A stretch of 64,000 bases of DNA, taken from positions 1 to 64,000 of the forward strand of contig CAJXUK010000010.1 in NCBI GenBank assembly GCA_913061435.1. Direction: 5' to 3'. This DNA comes from an uncultured Thalassolituus sp. Lineage in GTDB: Bacteria; Pseudomonadota; Gammaproteobacteria; Pseudomonadales; Oceanobacteraceae. Each line of letters starts with the position of its first letter. Positions within the stretch are counted from its first letter, which is position 1. Under the pieces are notes generated by a model that was not told where the DNA came from, made no database searches, and saw nothing but the letters and a program-made list of their open reading frames with translations. Positions 16,850 to 24,772 of this stretch are shown here, in pieces. Made by a program: the position numbers and the translations under genes.

Positions 16850-19810
16850 TTATTTTTTTTGCAGTTCGTCTTTATTAAGTGTTGTTAGCGCTTGCCAGTT
16901 TTCTGGTAAATCAATGCTGTGAGCAAATAACAAGCGCGGGTCTTGGTTATTGAGTACACTCTTTTGATACAAGCTTTGAATGTCGGCCAGCTCGATGTTT
17001 GCCACCTGCTGAGCAATGGCCTCATTGGTATCAAAGGTTAGGCGGTTAACTTCAATGTTGTGCCAAAAATGGCCGACTTTCTCTGACATATTTTTCTTTT
17101 TGCTTACCAGACGGCTGATTAGCCCCTGCTTATGATCTTCAAAAGCTGCGGGTGTTAAGGACGCTAAGTGTGAGCTGAAATCATTAAAAAATAATTCAGT
17201 TTCTTGCATAATGGCATTTGCACTGGCGTTGGGTGATTGCACAATAAAGATCAACCCTGGTACAGCATTTTGTGGGAAGGGCGAAGCCGAGACAATGTAT
17301 CCCATCTTTTTCTCGGTTCTTATCCATTGGTAATAAGGTGTACTAACAATTTGTGCCAGCAACGCATAATGAGCACGGGCTTTATCGGATGTCATTGGAT
17401 CAAATTGCTGACCTTGAATATACAGGCTAATGGCGCTGTCTGGGTGTTGTTGTGAGATAGTTTGTAAATATTGATTGCTAGCTTGATTATTAGCACCTTG
17501 ATTATTAGCAGCTTGATTATTAGCAGCTTGATTATTAGAAATGTGGCTAATCTTAGCAGGTTCTATGCGCTCACCCGCTGGCTGATAAGCCTCTTTAATA
17601 ACCTTGCTAATAGCCTCTGCAGCTTCTGGTTCAAGAGTGCCATGAACGTAAATATCGGCATACAAAGAGTTTTGTAAACGCTGATTAAACGCTAGCACAT
17701 CGTTTAGGGTAACGGTATCCAATTCACGTATCAGGGTTTCTTGGCTAAAGCTTGGATTACGCAACCAACGACGCAATTCGCTGATTGTTCGTTCGTAAGG
17801 CTTAGCTTTGAGTTGGTTTTCTAAACGCCGCTTTAGTTGTGCTTTATAGCGCTTAAATTCTTCTTCGCTGACATTGTCTGCGGTCAGTGACGACATAGTT
17901 GAAACAATGCTTTCTAATAAGATGTGGAGTTTATCGTGATAGCCTGACATGGATAACTCTAAGCCACGATCACTAGCGCGGAGCTGATAATTTAAACCCG
18001 CAATGTAGGCTGAATAGGTGTAGCTGCTAATTAATTCGTTCACGCTGTGGCTAAATAATTGAGCAACTAATCGATCTTTTGCGTTATCTGTGACGTCTTG
18101 GTTGTGAAGATTAATAAAAACCTTCGCCTTGGGTAAGCGAAATTCGTGCTCTGGGTAGTACCAAAGACGCAGCCCTTGTTCATCAATGATGGTTTTGGGG
18201 ATTGATTGTTGGGGAGCTGTTGTTAAATCAAATGATTGTGGGATAAATGGGTTGGCAGTAGGCAGCATCAGTTGCGCTTTGTATTCGGGCTTTAAAATGG
18301 TTTCGCCAGAGGCGTTGGTGGCCTTAATTACCGCCGGGCGCAGCATCATTTTGGTGTCATACCAAGGATCAAGAGTGTTGGTTTCTACTTCTGGGGCAAC
18401 CAAGGTACGCACCACATTACTGACGTTCAGCTTGTCTAGGAAAGGTTTAAGTGTGTTTGGTGCGGGCGTTAGCCATTGGTAATCGCCGTATATGATGTCC
18501 CTTGGTGCTAAGTGGCGTAAATTATTAGCCAGGCGCACGGCATAATGACCGGCTTTTGATTTTTCTTGGTTAGTAAATGCCAGCTCAGCTAATTGACGTT
18601 GCTCGGCATAGACTTGATCAATAAAGTTTGGGTCTTGTAAACCTTGTTGGATAAGCTCTATGTAAGCAAATACTGCCGCTGTGATTTCGTCTATGCGGTA
18701 AAGGCCAATCATGGTCAGTTGAATGTTAATGCTTAACGTTGACTCCCAAGGAGTTGATAGGCCTCTGCCAGCTCGTAAACCTTCGGCCCAGCCGCGTTTT
18801 TTGAATAAGGCCAGTAAGCTACCTTCACCTTCGTGGCCTAACAAATGGCTGATCATTTGCAGTGGTTTATGGGAATACAAGCTGAGTGTTTCTGGCATTG
18901 GGAAGGTCAGTTTAAGCTGACGCAGTTCTTTTATGGGTTCAATTTGTAAATCAAGTGGAAGTTGATTCGCTAAATATAAGTCTGGTCGGTTATCGAGGGG
19001 GGTGTTGGCCTGCTCACGTTTAGGAATTGCGTTAAAACGTGCTTTAGTCCACTTCTCTAAAGTGTCTAAGTCGTAATTGCCAATAATTACCAGAGACATT
19101 TGATCGGCTGAATAATGCTGTTGATAAAAAGCGATTAATTCGTCACGAATTGAGCTCTCAGTGCGGTCGGCCAAGGTCACTAGATTACCGGTAGCAAACT
19201 GAGAAAAAGGATGCTCAGGGTTCATTGCTTGTTTTTCTGCAGAATAAATACGGCGACCATCGTCTTTAGATTTTGCTGTGTATTCAGCATTGACCGCATT
19301 TTTTTCACGCTCTACGTACTTTTCATCAAAGGTTGGTGAAATAAAGAAAGGGGCAAAGCGATCGAGTGCCCCTGCGAGGTCGTCATTATCAATTTCAAAA
19401 AAGTAATTGGTTACATCGTGCGCGGTAAAGGCGTTGTGATGCCCGCCATGCTTGGTGATATAGCTTTGGTATTCGTCAGCGTTGGGGAATGGCTTAGTGC
19501 CTAAAAATAGCATATGTTCTAAAAAGTGCGCCAATCCTTGTCGACCTTTGGGGTCATTTCCACTGCCAACATTCACTGCTAACGATGCGGCGGCTTTATC
19601 GGCGTCTTTGTCTGCAATCAATACTACATTAAGATCATTATCTAATTTTAATGATCGGTAGAGGCGCTGATCATTGGGGCTTTGTTTTACATCGCTAGTC
19701 ATTTTTGCTGAGTAAGTCTCTGATGGTTGCATATTAATTCGATAGGCCGCCGTGGCAATTGCGATTAGTACGATCAATAAGAATGTACTGTAGCGATTAG
19801 AAAGAAGCAT
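16850..19810 (-). CDS. ptrA: Pitrilysin-like M16 zinc protease (protease III homologue)
   Basis: The 986-residue product is a full-length pitrilysin/insulysin-type protease, close to the 962 residues of E. coli PtrA. The inverted zinc motif HFLEH (His95, Glu98, His99) and the third ligand Glu176 in AVNAEY are intact. The spacing of 77 residues from His99 to Glu176 is as in pitrilysin. The N terminus has a hydrophobic segment (about residues 9-22) without a clear cleavage site, so it may be a membrane anchor facing the periplasm rather than a free enzyme. A variable Asn/Gln/Ala repeat lies at about residues 757-776. In E. coli ptrA sits between recC and recB; here it is 3 kb beyond recD on the other strand. 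The name is given by homology. Confidence 0.88.
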   Translation of the reverse strand: MLLSNRYSTFLLIVLIAIATAAYRINMQPSETYSAKMTSDVKQSPNDQRLYRSLKLDNDLNVVLIADKDADKAAASLAVNVGSGNDPKGRQGLAHFLEHMLFLGTKPFPNADEYQSYITKHGGHHNAFTAHDVTNYFFEIDNDDLAGALDRFAPFFISPTFDEKYVEREKNAVNAEYTAKSKDDGRRIYSAEKQAMNPEHPFSQFATGNLVTLADRTESSIRDELIAFYQQHYSADQMSLVIIGNYDLDTLEKWTKARFNAIPKREQANTPLDNRPDLYLANQLPLDLQIEPIKELRQLKLTFPMPETLSLYSHKPLQMISHLLGHEGEGSLLALFKKRGWAEGLRAGRGLSTPWESTLSINIQLTMIGLYRIDEITAAVFAYIELIQQGLQDPNFIDQVYAEQRQLAELAFTNQEKSKAGHYAVRLANNLRHLAPRDIIYGDYQWLTPAPNTLKPFLDKLNVSNVVRTLVAPEVETNTLDPWYDTKMMLRPAVIKATNASGETILKPEYKAQLMLPTANPFIPQSFDLTTAPQQSIPKTIIDEQGLRLWYYPEHEFRLPKAKVFINLHNQDVTDNAKDRLVAQLFSHSVNELISSYTYSAYIAGLNYQLRASDRGLELSMSGYHDKLHILLESIVSTMSSLTADNVSEEEFKRYKAQLKRRLENQLKAKPYERTISELRRWLRNPSFSQETLIRELDTVTLNDVLAFNQRLQNSLYADIYVHGTLEPEAAEAISKVIKEAYQPAGERIEPAKISHISNNQAANNQAANNQGANNQASNQYLQTISQQHPDSAISLYIQGQQFDPMTSDKARAHYALLAQIVSTPYYQWIRTEKKMGYIVSASPFPQNAVPGLIFIVQSPNASANAIMQETELFFNDFSSHLASLTPAAFEDHKQGLISRLVSKKKNMSEKVGHFWHNIEVNRLTFDTNEAIAQQVANIELADIQSLYQKSVLNNQDPRLLFAHSIDLPENWQALTTLNKDELQKK
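17481..17540 (-). repeat. Four 15-bp tandem repeats inside the M16 protease gene
   Basis: The 15-bp unit GCTTGATTATTAGCA occurs four times with one or two substitutions, encoding NNQAA/NNQGA-type repeats on the minus strand. It lies in the linker between protease domains and is in frame. Confidence 0.9.
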
Positions 19811-19849
19811 AAAAACCCCAATAATAAAGGTGTGATGATTTAAGGCTAG

Positions 19850-20107
19850 TTAGTGTTGAGCTAAATCCTGACGAGCAATGGCTTTAGCATCTTGAAGATC
19901 GTTTTCAGCATCTGTTAATTCGGCTATTTGTTGTAACCGGTTTTTGCAATCTTCTAATTCTGAGGATAACAAGGCAGATTGGTTCAAAAAAGCTTGGTCA
20001 ATCGCTTCATAAACCGCTTTTACTTGATCTGCATTATCGCTTTTAGGTGTTTTAAGTACTTGTAAGCAGGCATGAGCAATTTGATGGTAGAGCTTTTCTT
20101 TATTCAC
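19850..20107 (-). CDS. Small acidic helical protein of unknown function
   Basis: The 85-residue product is predicted to be nearly all helical, with a heptad-like stretch (SALLSSELEDCKNRLQQIAE). It is acidic and has a single pair of separated cysteines, without signal peptide or membrane segment. It lies 39 bases upstream of the M16 protease gene on the same strand and is likely cotranscribed. The ATG at 20107 follows AGGACACGCCCGTGAA-type sequence on the minus strand, with only a modest Shine-Dalgarno. I do not recognise a family. Confidence 0.65.
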   Translation of the reverse strand: MNKEKLYHQIAHACLQVLKTPKSDNADQVKAVYEAIDQAFLNQSALLSSELEDCKNRLQQIAELTDAENDLQDAKAIARQDLAQH

Positions 20108-20485
20108 GGGCGTGTCCTAAAAATTAAATTAACATGATCAGATTTTGTAAGGCCGAATGATACCTTATTTTGTCTGAATTGCCGTAATCGAATTTTATTA
20201 ACGCGCTTTCATGGGCAGCACTTTTATCAGTGGTGAGGCTGGAACTGGAGTATTGGCAAAGCTGTCGTAAGAGGTAACAGTAGAACAACATAAAAACTAC
20301 TCAATGAAACGCGAGAAATACAAAACACTGCATTTTAACTAAAAACACAATAAATATTATTATTAGTTATTAAAAAATTTTTTTTAGCCAAAATAAGTTC
20401 TAAAAATACCCCCCCAGTTAACAGGCAATAACCCCAACTCACTACCTATACTGAATATAGGTTGAATAAATACTGAGAGTGAGTA
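20108..20485. other. 378-bp intergenic region between divergent genes
   Basis: No open frame of useful size is present. The DNA is AT-rich with poly-A/T stretches around 20340-20385 and a run of seven C's near 20409-20415. It must hold promoters for the small helical gene (minus) and the HTH regulator (plus). A dyad at 20444-20462 is listed separately. I saw no convincing RNA gene. Confidence 0.6.
20444..20462. promoter_or_regulatory. Candidate operator upstream of the HTH regulator
   Basis: ACCTATA and TATAGGT form a perfect 7-bp dyad with a five-base spacer, 23 bases before the GTG start of the regulator. It contains TATACT, a good -10 element. The arrangement suggests autoregulation, but no -35 at standard spacing is obvious. 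Confidence 0.5.
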
Positions 20486-21037
20486 GTGACAGATAAACAA
20501 GCGTTAACCACGGGTGAAGCGGCAAAATATTGCGGTGTTAATTTTAGAACGGTTATCCGTTGGATTGAACGGGGCCATCTAGATGCTTATAAATTACCTG
20601 GCCGCGGCGATAATCGTATCCCTGTCGAAACCTTTGTCGATTTTTTGCGAAAAAATGATATGCCTGTTCCAGATGAGCTATTAGCCGATAATCGAAGATT
20701 GTTATTGTTTTCTGCGCAAAATATGCAGACACGTGAACTTGCGGCGGATTTACGCAGAAATAACTGGGACGTTGTACTAGTAGTTGATCCGGTGCAATTG
20801 GGTTATTTGATGGGTAAAGATAAATTATCTGCGCTAATTATGATGGATGAAGAATACCTTGATGTAGCAGGGCGAATTATGAGAGAGGTTATTAAAGATC
20901 GTAATATTTCTCCTAAAATGGCTTTGTTACATGCCAATGCAGAACCTATGTGTGATGGTTGGGATACTTTTAAGTGGCCAGAGCAACGACATGCTTTGCT
21001 GGACTATTTGGCTAAAGAGGGCACAGATAACCATTGA
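20486..21037 (+). CDS. Excisionase/MerR-type HTH regulator with receiver-like C-terminal domain
   Basis: The 183-residue product starts at GTG behind GAGAGTGAG. Residues 5-55 are a MerR/excisionase-type helix-turn-helix (TTGEAAKYCGVNFRTVIRWI, then KLPGRGDNRIPVETFVDFLR). The C-terminal part from about residue 65 (RRLLLFSAQNMQTRELAADL, VVLVVDPVQLGYLM, ALIMMDEEYLDVAGRIMREV) has the alternating strand-helix pattern of a receiver domain. The normal acidic pocket, phospho-acceptor Asp and Lys are not clearly placed, so it may be a pseudo-receiver. It is a DNA-binding protein of unknown regulon. It stands alone, with its own terminator and a dyad just upstream. Confidence 0.78.
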   Translation: MTDKQALTTGEAAKYCGVNFRTVIRWIERGHLDAYKLPGRGDNRIPVETFVDFLRKNDMPVPDELLADNRRLLLFSAQNMQTRELAADLRRNNWDVVLVVDPVQLGYLMGKDKLSALIMMDEEYLDVAGRIMREVIKDRNISPKMALLHANAEPMCDGWDTFKWPEQRHALLDYLAKEGTDNH

Positions 21038-21076
21038 GGTTTTAAAAATGCCATTTTGAAACAGTTTAATAATTAG

Positions 21077-21107
21077 AAGCCGATGCCTTAATCATCGGCT
21101 TTTTTTT
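21077..21107 (+). terminator. Rho-independent terminator of the HTH regulator gene
   Basis: AAGCCGATG (21077-21085) pairs perfectly with CATCGGCTT (21093-21101), with a seven-base loop and a run of eight T's. It lies 40 bases after the stop. Confidence 0.9.
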
Positions 21108-21124
21108 GTTTACCGTTCAGTGTT

Positions 21125-21523
21125 TTACAGCGCAGGTCCAAAAGGAATGTAGCGATTGTCGGTATTTTTTTTGAGCCAGCGGATAAAGTCTTTTTCAACA
21201 ACAACTTTTTGCGCTTTTAAATAACGTAAAAAATAAATAGTTGGATTTTTCCCTGCGAAGCTCCAATTAGAAAAAGCCATCTCGCCCAAGGTGAATACTC
21301 GACATAAATTTAAAATTTGATCATTCTTGAGCGGCTCTATTGCCTTTAACCATACGTCTTCTGGAGTATTGATAAGGTTGGCAATGAGTTGAATGTCGGA
21401 TTCACTAATTGCATTAATATCGTTTTTAGCACTGTCTTCGCTATGAATTATGTTGGCTAATGACATCAAAGTTTCTGTCGAAAGGGTGTCATTACCCGAG
21501 TTAGGTTGCCAAGTATCGACCAT
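21125..21523 (-). CDS. Hypothetical 132-residue protein
   Basis: I do not recognise this family. The product is soluble and mostly helical, with two possible helical modules (SDIQLIANLINTPEDVWLKA and NDQILNLCRVFTLGEMAFSN) and a distinctive C terminus (NRYIPFGPAL). No signal peptide or metal site is seen. It is divergent from the acyltransferase gene at 21655 and converges with the HTH gene. The sharp C-terminal motif suggests a conserved protein rather than a random frame. Confidence 0.65.
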   Translation of the reverse strand: MVDTWQPNSGNDTLSTETLMSLANIIHSEDSAKNDINAISESDIQLIANLINTPEDVWLKAIEPLKNDQILNLCRVFTLGEMAFSNWSFAGKNPTIYFLRYLKAQKVVVEKDFIRWLKKNTDNRYIPFGPAL

Positions 21524-21654
21524 GTTTAATCGCCTTTTAATATAGGGATAGTGAATTTGCTAGGATATACTAATGCCTTACAACTGATTAACAAGTTATC
21601 TTTGTTTTGTATGTCTTATTAATGGTTACACAAGCAAATAACTAAGGGTGTGGG

Positions 21655-22788
21655 ATGGATGAGTTTGCCGAGATAAGGCCTTATAACGACAGTGAGTTTC
21701 CCGTAATTATAGAAAGATTATTGGCAGAACCTGATTTAGTGAAAGGGTTAACTTATTTCATGCGTCCGCGCTGGAAAGGGCCTTTGCATTTATTGGCCCG
21801 CTCTTTGGTGCGATGGCGTTTGCAGCATGACATTTCAAAATTGCAGTCTATTGCTGACTTTCAATTGTGGTTAGCGTCTTATGTGGAAAAAATCATCCGC
21901 AAAACCACCACGGATTTTACCGTTGTGGGGATCGAGAAGTTTGATAAAAGCAAAAGTTATACCTGGATCTCTAATCACCGAGACATTGCTTTAGACCCAA
22001 CCTTGGTTAATTATGCTTTGCATAGCAAAGAGCACCCAACCGGTCGCATAGCCATTGGTGATAACCTATTAAACAACCCCATGGTGGGGGATTTAATGCG
22101 TTTAAACAAAAGTTTTATTGTTAAACGTTCTATTGTGGCTAAGCGAGACAAATACACTGCTTTGCAGTTGTTATCTAAGTATATTCGTTATTCTATCGAA
22201 GAAGGCCAGTCAATCTGGATTGCTCAGCGTGAAGGCAGAGCGAAAGACGGTATCGATCATACCGATACTGCTGTTTTAAAAATGCTAAGTTTAGCTGGCA
22301 GAACTCAAAAAATGTCTTTTTCTGAGAGTTTGCGTTCTCTCAGTCCTGTACCTGTTTCTATTAGTTATGAATTTGATCCTTGTGATGTTTTAAAAGCAAG
22401 AGAACTATCAGCGTTAAAACAGGGCGAGCAATATCATAAATCTGACAACGAAGATGTAGAAAGTATTATAACTGGCTTAATGGGCAATAAAGGTCGTATT
22501 CAAGTCAGTTTTGGTACAGAAATAGACGAATCGCTATTTGTTGATGCCGAAACTTTGGCGACAGAAATAGATCGCCAAATTGTTCAGGGATATGCGTGTT
22601 ATCCGATTAACTATGCAGCACATAAACTGTTGGCCGATCAGGGTGTTATTGAACCATTATCTGAGTATCATCAGTTAACAGCCGGGCTAAGTGCGTTGAC
22701 TGGACGTTGTGGTGAAGAAACTGCAGCAGTAAAACAGCAAATATACTCTATGTACGCCCAACCATTGATCCGCAAACAAGGTCTTTAA
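21655..22788 (+). CDS. Glycerolipid acyltransferase-like protein (NHRD-type)
   Basis: The 377-residue product has the PlsC/PlsB-superfamily acceptor motif as YTWISNHRDIALDP at about residues 102-115. The normal His-x4-Asp is here His-Arg-Asp with a second Asp further on, as in a subgroup of putative 1-acyl-glycerol-phosphate acyltransferases. A second block is IWIAQREGRAKDG near residue 190, equivalent to the phosphate-binding FPEGTR-type segment. These suggest transfer of fatty acyl groups to a lipid-like acceptor at the inner membrane. There is no strong membrane helix. The following lipoprotein gene begins one base after the stop, so the two are an operon. Confidence 0.8.
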   Translation: MDEFAEIRPYNDSEFPVIIERLLAEPDLVKGLTYFMRPRWKGPLHLLARSLVRWRLQHDISKLQSIADFQLWLASYVEKIIRKTTTDFTVVGIEKFDKSKSYTWISNHRDIALDPTLVNYALHSKEHPTGRIAIGDNLLNNPMVGDLMRLNKSFIVKRSIVAKRDKYTALQLLSKYIRYSIEEGQSIWIAQREGRAKDGIDHTDTAVLKMLSLAGRTQKMSFSESLRSLSPVPVSISYEFDPCDVLKARELSALKQGEQYHKSDNEDVESIITGLMGNKGRIQVSFGTEIDESLFVDAETLATEIDRQIVQGYACYPINYAAHKLLADQGVIEPLSEYHQLTAGLSALTGRCGEETAAVKQQIYSMYAQPLIRKQGL

Positions 22789-22789
22789 T

Positions 22790-23968
22790 ATGAAAAATCT
22801 TTTGTTGCTGTGTTATTTGGCAGTAACTTTACCGATATTGTCAGGGTGTGATTTAGATTTAGGCAGCAGTTTTGATCCGATTGAAAAAACACTTTACATT
22901 GATTATTACCGCGAGCCTTGCAGCGAGAGCTCTACTGATTTGTGCTTTCGCACACGCTTTAAAGACGAACAGTCTTTTACCTTGATGAGCAAGCCGCTAA
23001 AAGGGTTTGATGCTCTGTTATGGGGGAAACGCTATCAAGTCAGCGTTGAAGTTGAGCGTACGAGTTCGGGTAAAGACGCCTCTTATACTCTGTTAGCCAT
23101 TGATGCAGTTGAAGATATGGACCCGACGATTAACGACTTTGTATTATCACTGGATATGTCCAGTGGCATTTTAGCAAATAACGCTACCGATGGTTCTGCT
23201 TCTAGCTGGTTACTGGCAAGGCAAAAGGCTTTTAGTTGTTTAGCTGACGATTGTGCGGCAATTAATAATGCATTGGCGACTAATAAAACCATTCAGTTAA
23301 ATTTTCGCGTCGATAACAACGAGTTGATTTTACAAGAAGTTAAATGTTCTGCGACTGCTGAGGTTTTTGCTGCAGAGTGTGAAGGCGTTCAGGAGCGTGC
23401 TTGGGATATTGCTCATTTTAAAAGTGATTGCGGTTCTTATTTCCCTGCTTGGTGTCATATTTATAAAGACACTGCGGAATCAAGTTCTAATTATAAATTA
23501 TTACCGATTGATATTGATGACTTTAGTGAGCCAACCTATCAGTGGGGCAAGCAATATGAGTTACGGGTCAGTTCAATCATTGAGGCCGATAGTTTAACAA
23601 ATGCTGCGTTTGTTGAGCAAAAAGACGTGGCAGATATCGATGAAGTGTTTCGCACGGTTATGCGTTTTCAACCAAATAATGTTGCTAAGTCTAGCCAAGG
23701 TGAATTGAGTTATTTAGGCGAGATTTTTGACTGTGAAGTGAATCGCACTTGCACTGACCTTGATCGTATTATTGATGACGTTAATGGCAGTGATGGTAAA
23801 GAACGCATTGTTATTATAGAGGCCAGCGCGACGACCAATGACGATGGGTCTGATGATACCGGTAGTGTTAAATTAAGCGTCGAGCGTATTCTCTGTGATG
23901 CTTTGGTGGCAGACTTTAAGGTCGATTGTATCGACCAATACGATGACGTTTATTGGCCGGTTCGTTAG
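22790..23968 (+). CDS. Lipoprotein of unknown function
   Basis: The 392-residue product starts with a lipoprotein signal peptide (LPILSGCDLDLG, Cys20 as the modified residue). The mature part is acidic and contains many cysteines, often in pairs (CSESSTDLC, CLADDC, CGSYFPAWC, CEVNRTC). This suggests a disulfide-rich periplasmic or surface protein. A DUF4377-like pattern of a Tyr-Tyr-Arg-Glu-Pro-Cys start and repeated modules of similar kind (FRTRF, RVDNNELI, VERILCDA) is suggestive only. It is coupled to the acyltransferase gene. I can name no function. Confidence 0.75.
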   Translation: MKNLLLLCYLAVTLPILSGCDLDLGSSFDPIEKTLYIDYYREPCSESSTDLCFRTRFKDEQSFTLMSKPLKGFDALLWGKRYQVSVEVERTSSGKDASYTLLAIDAVEDMDPTINDFVLSLDMSSGILANNATDGSASSWLLARQKAFSCLADDCAAINNALATNKTIQLNFRVDNNELILQEVKCSATAEVFAAECEGVQERAWDIAHFKSDCGSYFPAWCHIYKDTAESSSNYKLLPIDIDDFSEPTYQWGKQYELRVSSIIEADSLTNAAFVEQKDVADIDEVFRTVMRFQPNNVAKSSQGELSYLGEIFDCEVNRTCTDLDRIIDDVNGSDGKERIVIIEASATTNDDGSDDTGSVKLSVERILCDALVADFKVDCIDQYDDVYWPVR

Positions 23969-23977
23969 CAACCTTGG

Positions 23978-24553
23978 TTAATCTTTACGGCAAGCAATTT
24001 TATAGATGCGAATCACTTCGTGGCTTGCTTGCTCAAGATTGTCTTTTTCTAGGTGGCCACGTAAGCCATCTAAGCTGGCTAATAAGAGTTTAGCCAGCTT
24101 GCGTGGTGACAATTCGATTTGAGTTAAAGATAGCTTATCTTGTTGCTCAGCCTTATATAACAATTCATACAGCATATCTTCTATGCCTTGTCTGGCTTGT
24201 TGAAACTGCTCGGCTGCCACTTGTTGTACATGAAATTTCAAATCATTTAGCACAAATTGATCGCTCACTTCATCAAACGTGGGCTTTAACCAAGCTTGCA
24301 TTATCAGGCTGATACTGGCCCAGCATTCTAGGTTTTGCTGCATAATAGGCTGGCAAACATCGTTCGCCTGTTGTTGAAATTGCTGCAGAACTTGTCTAAA
24401 TGCATCATCTTTATTTTTAAAATACTTATGGATAGTCGCGCGAGAATAACCCGCGTACTCACTGATCAAGGTCATGTTGGTGGCTTTGTAGCCATGCCTA
24501 AAAAAACATTGTCTAGCGCCAAAAAGAATTTTTTGTTCAGTGTCTACGTTCAA
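23978..24553 (-). CDS. TetR-family transcriptional repressor, probable regulator of the RND pump
   Basis: The 191-residue product has a TetR N-terminal helix-turn-helix (NMTLISEYAGYSRATIHKYF, then KNKDDAFRQVLQQF, within residues 8-55). A helical ligand-binding domain follows. It is divergently arranged with the adaptor-permease pair starting at 24773. A 35-bp near-palindrome in the intervening region is a likely operator. By analogy to AcrR, TtgR and similar proteins it would repress the pump and itself until a ligand binds. The ligand cannot be read from sequence. Confidence 0.9.
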   Translation of the reverse strand: MNVDTEQKILFGARQCFFRHGYKATNMTLISEYAGYSRATIHKYFKNKDDAFRQVLQQFQQQANDVCQPIMQQNLECWASISLIMQAWLKPTFDEVSDQFVLNDLKFHVQQVAAEQFQQARQGIEDMLYELLYKAEQQDKLSLTQIELSPRKLAKLLLASLDGLRGHLEKDNLEQASHEVIRIYKIACRKD

Positions 24554-24627
24554 AATGACTACTCTTTAAGTGTGTGCAAGGTAAATAATTCGGTACATCT
24601 GTATTAATTATGTAAAACATTCCTCTA

Positions 24628-24662
24628 ATTGACAGATTAACACTATGTGTAAACCTGTCAAT
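24628..24662. promoter_or_regulatory. 35-bp near-palindromic operator between the TetR gene and the RND genes
   Basis: The arms ATTGACAG (24628-24635) and CTGTCAAT (24655-24662) match perfectly. The interior also pairs (CAC with GTG around the centre at 24645). Only 3 of 17 position pairs fail. TTGACA -35-like hexamers occur in both directions inside it, so a bound repressor could block both genes. Confidence 0.7.
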
Positions 24663-24772
24663 GTGCTACAACTACTACACTAAAAATAACTAGCTTGTTA
24701 ATAGCAGTGATTTAACAACAAGTATTTGATAATAAGTTTAGATAAAACGGATTAGATTCTGGAGAAAAATAC

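Noticed and set aside
20405-20416. Run of C's as a phase-variable tract
   Set aside because: It is short (seven C's), not in a coding region and not at a clear promoter spacer.
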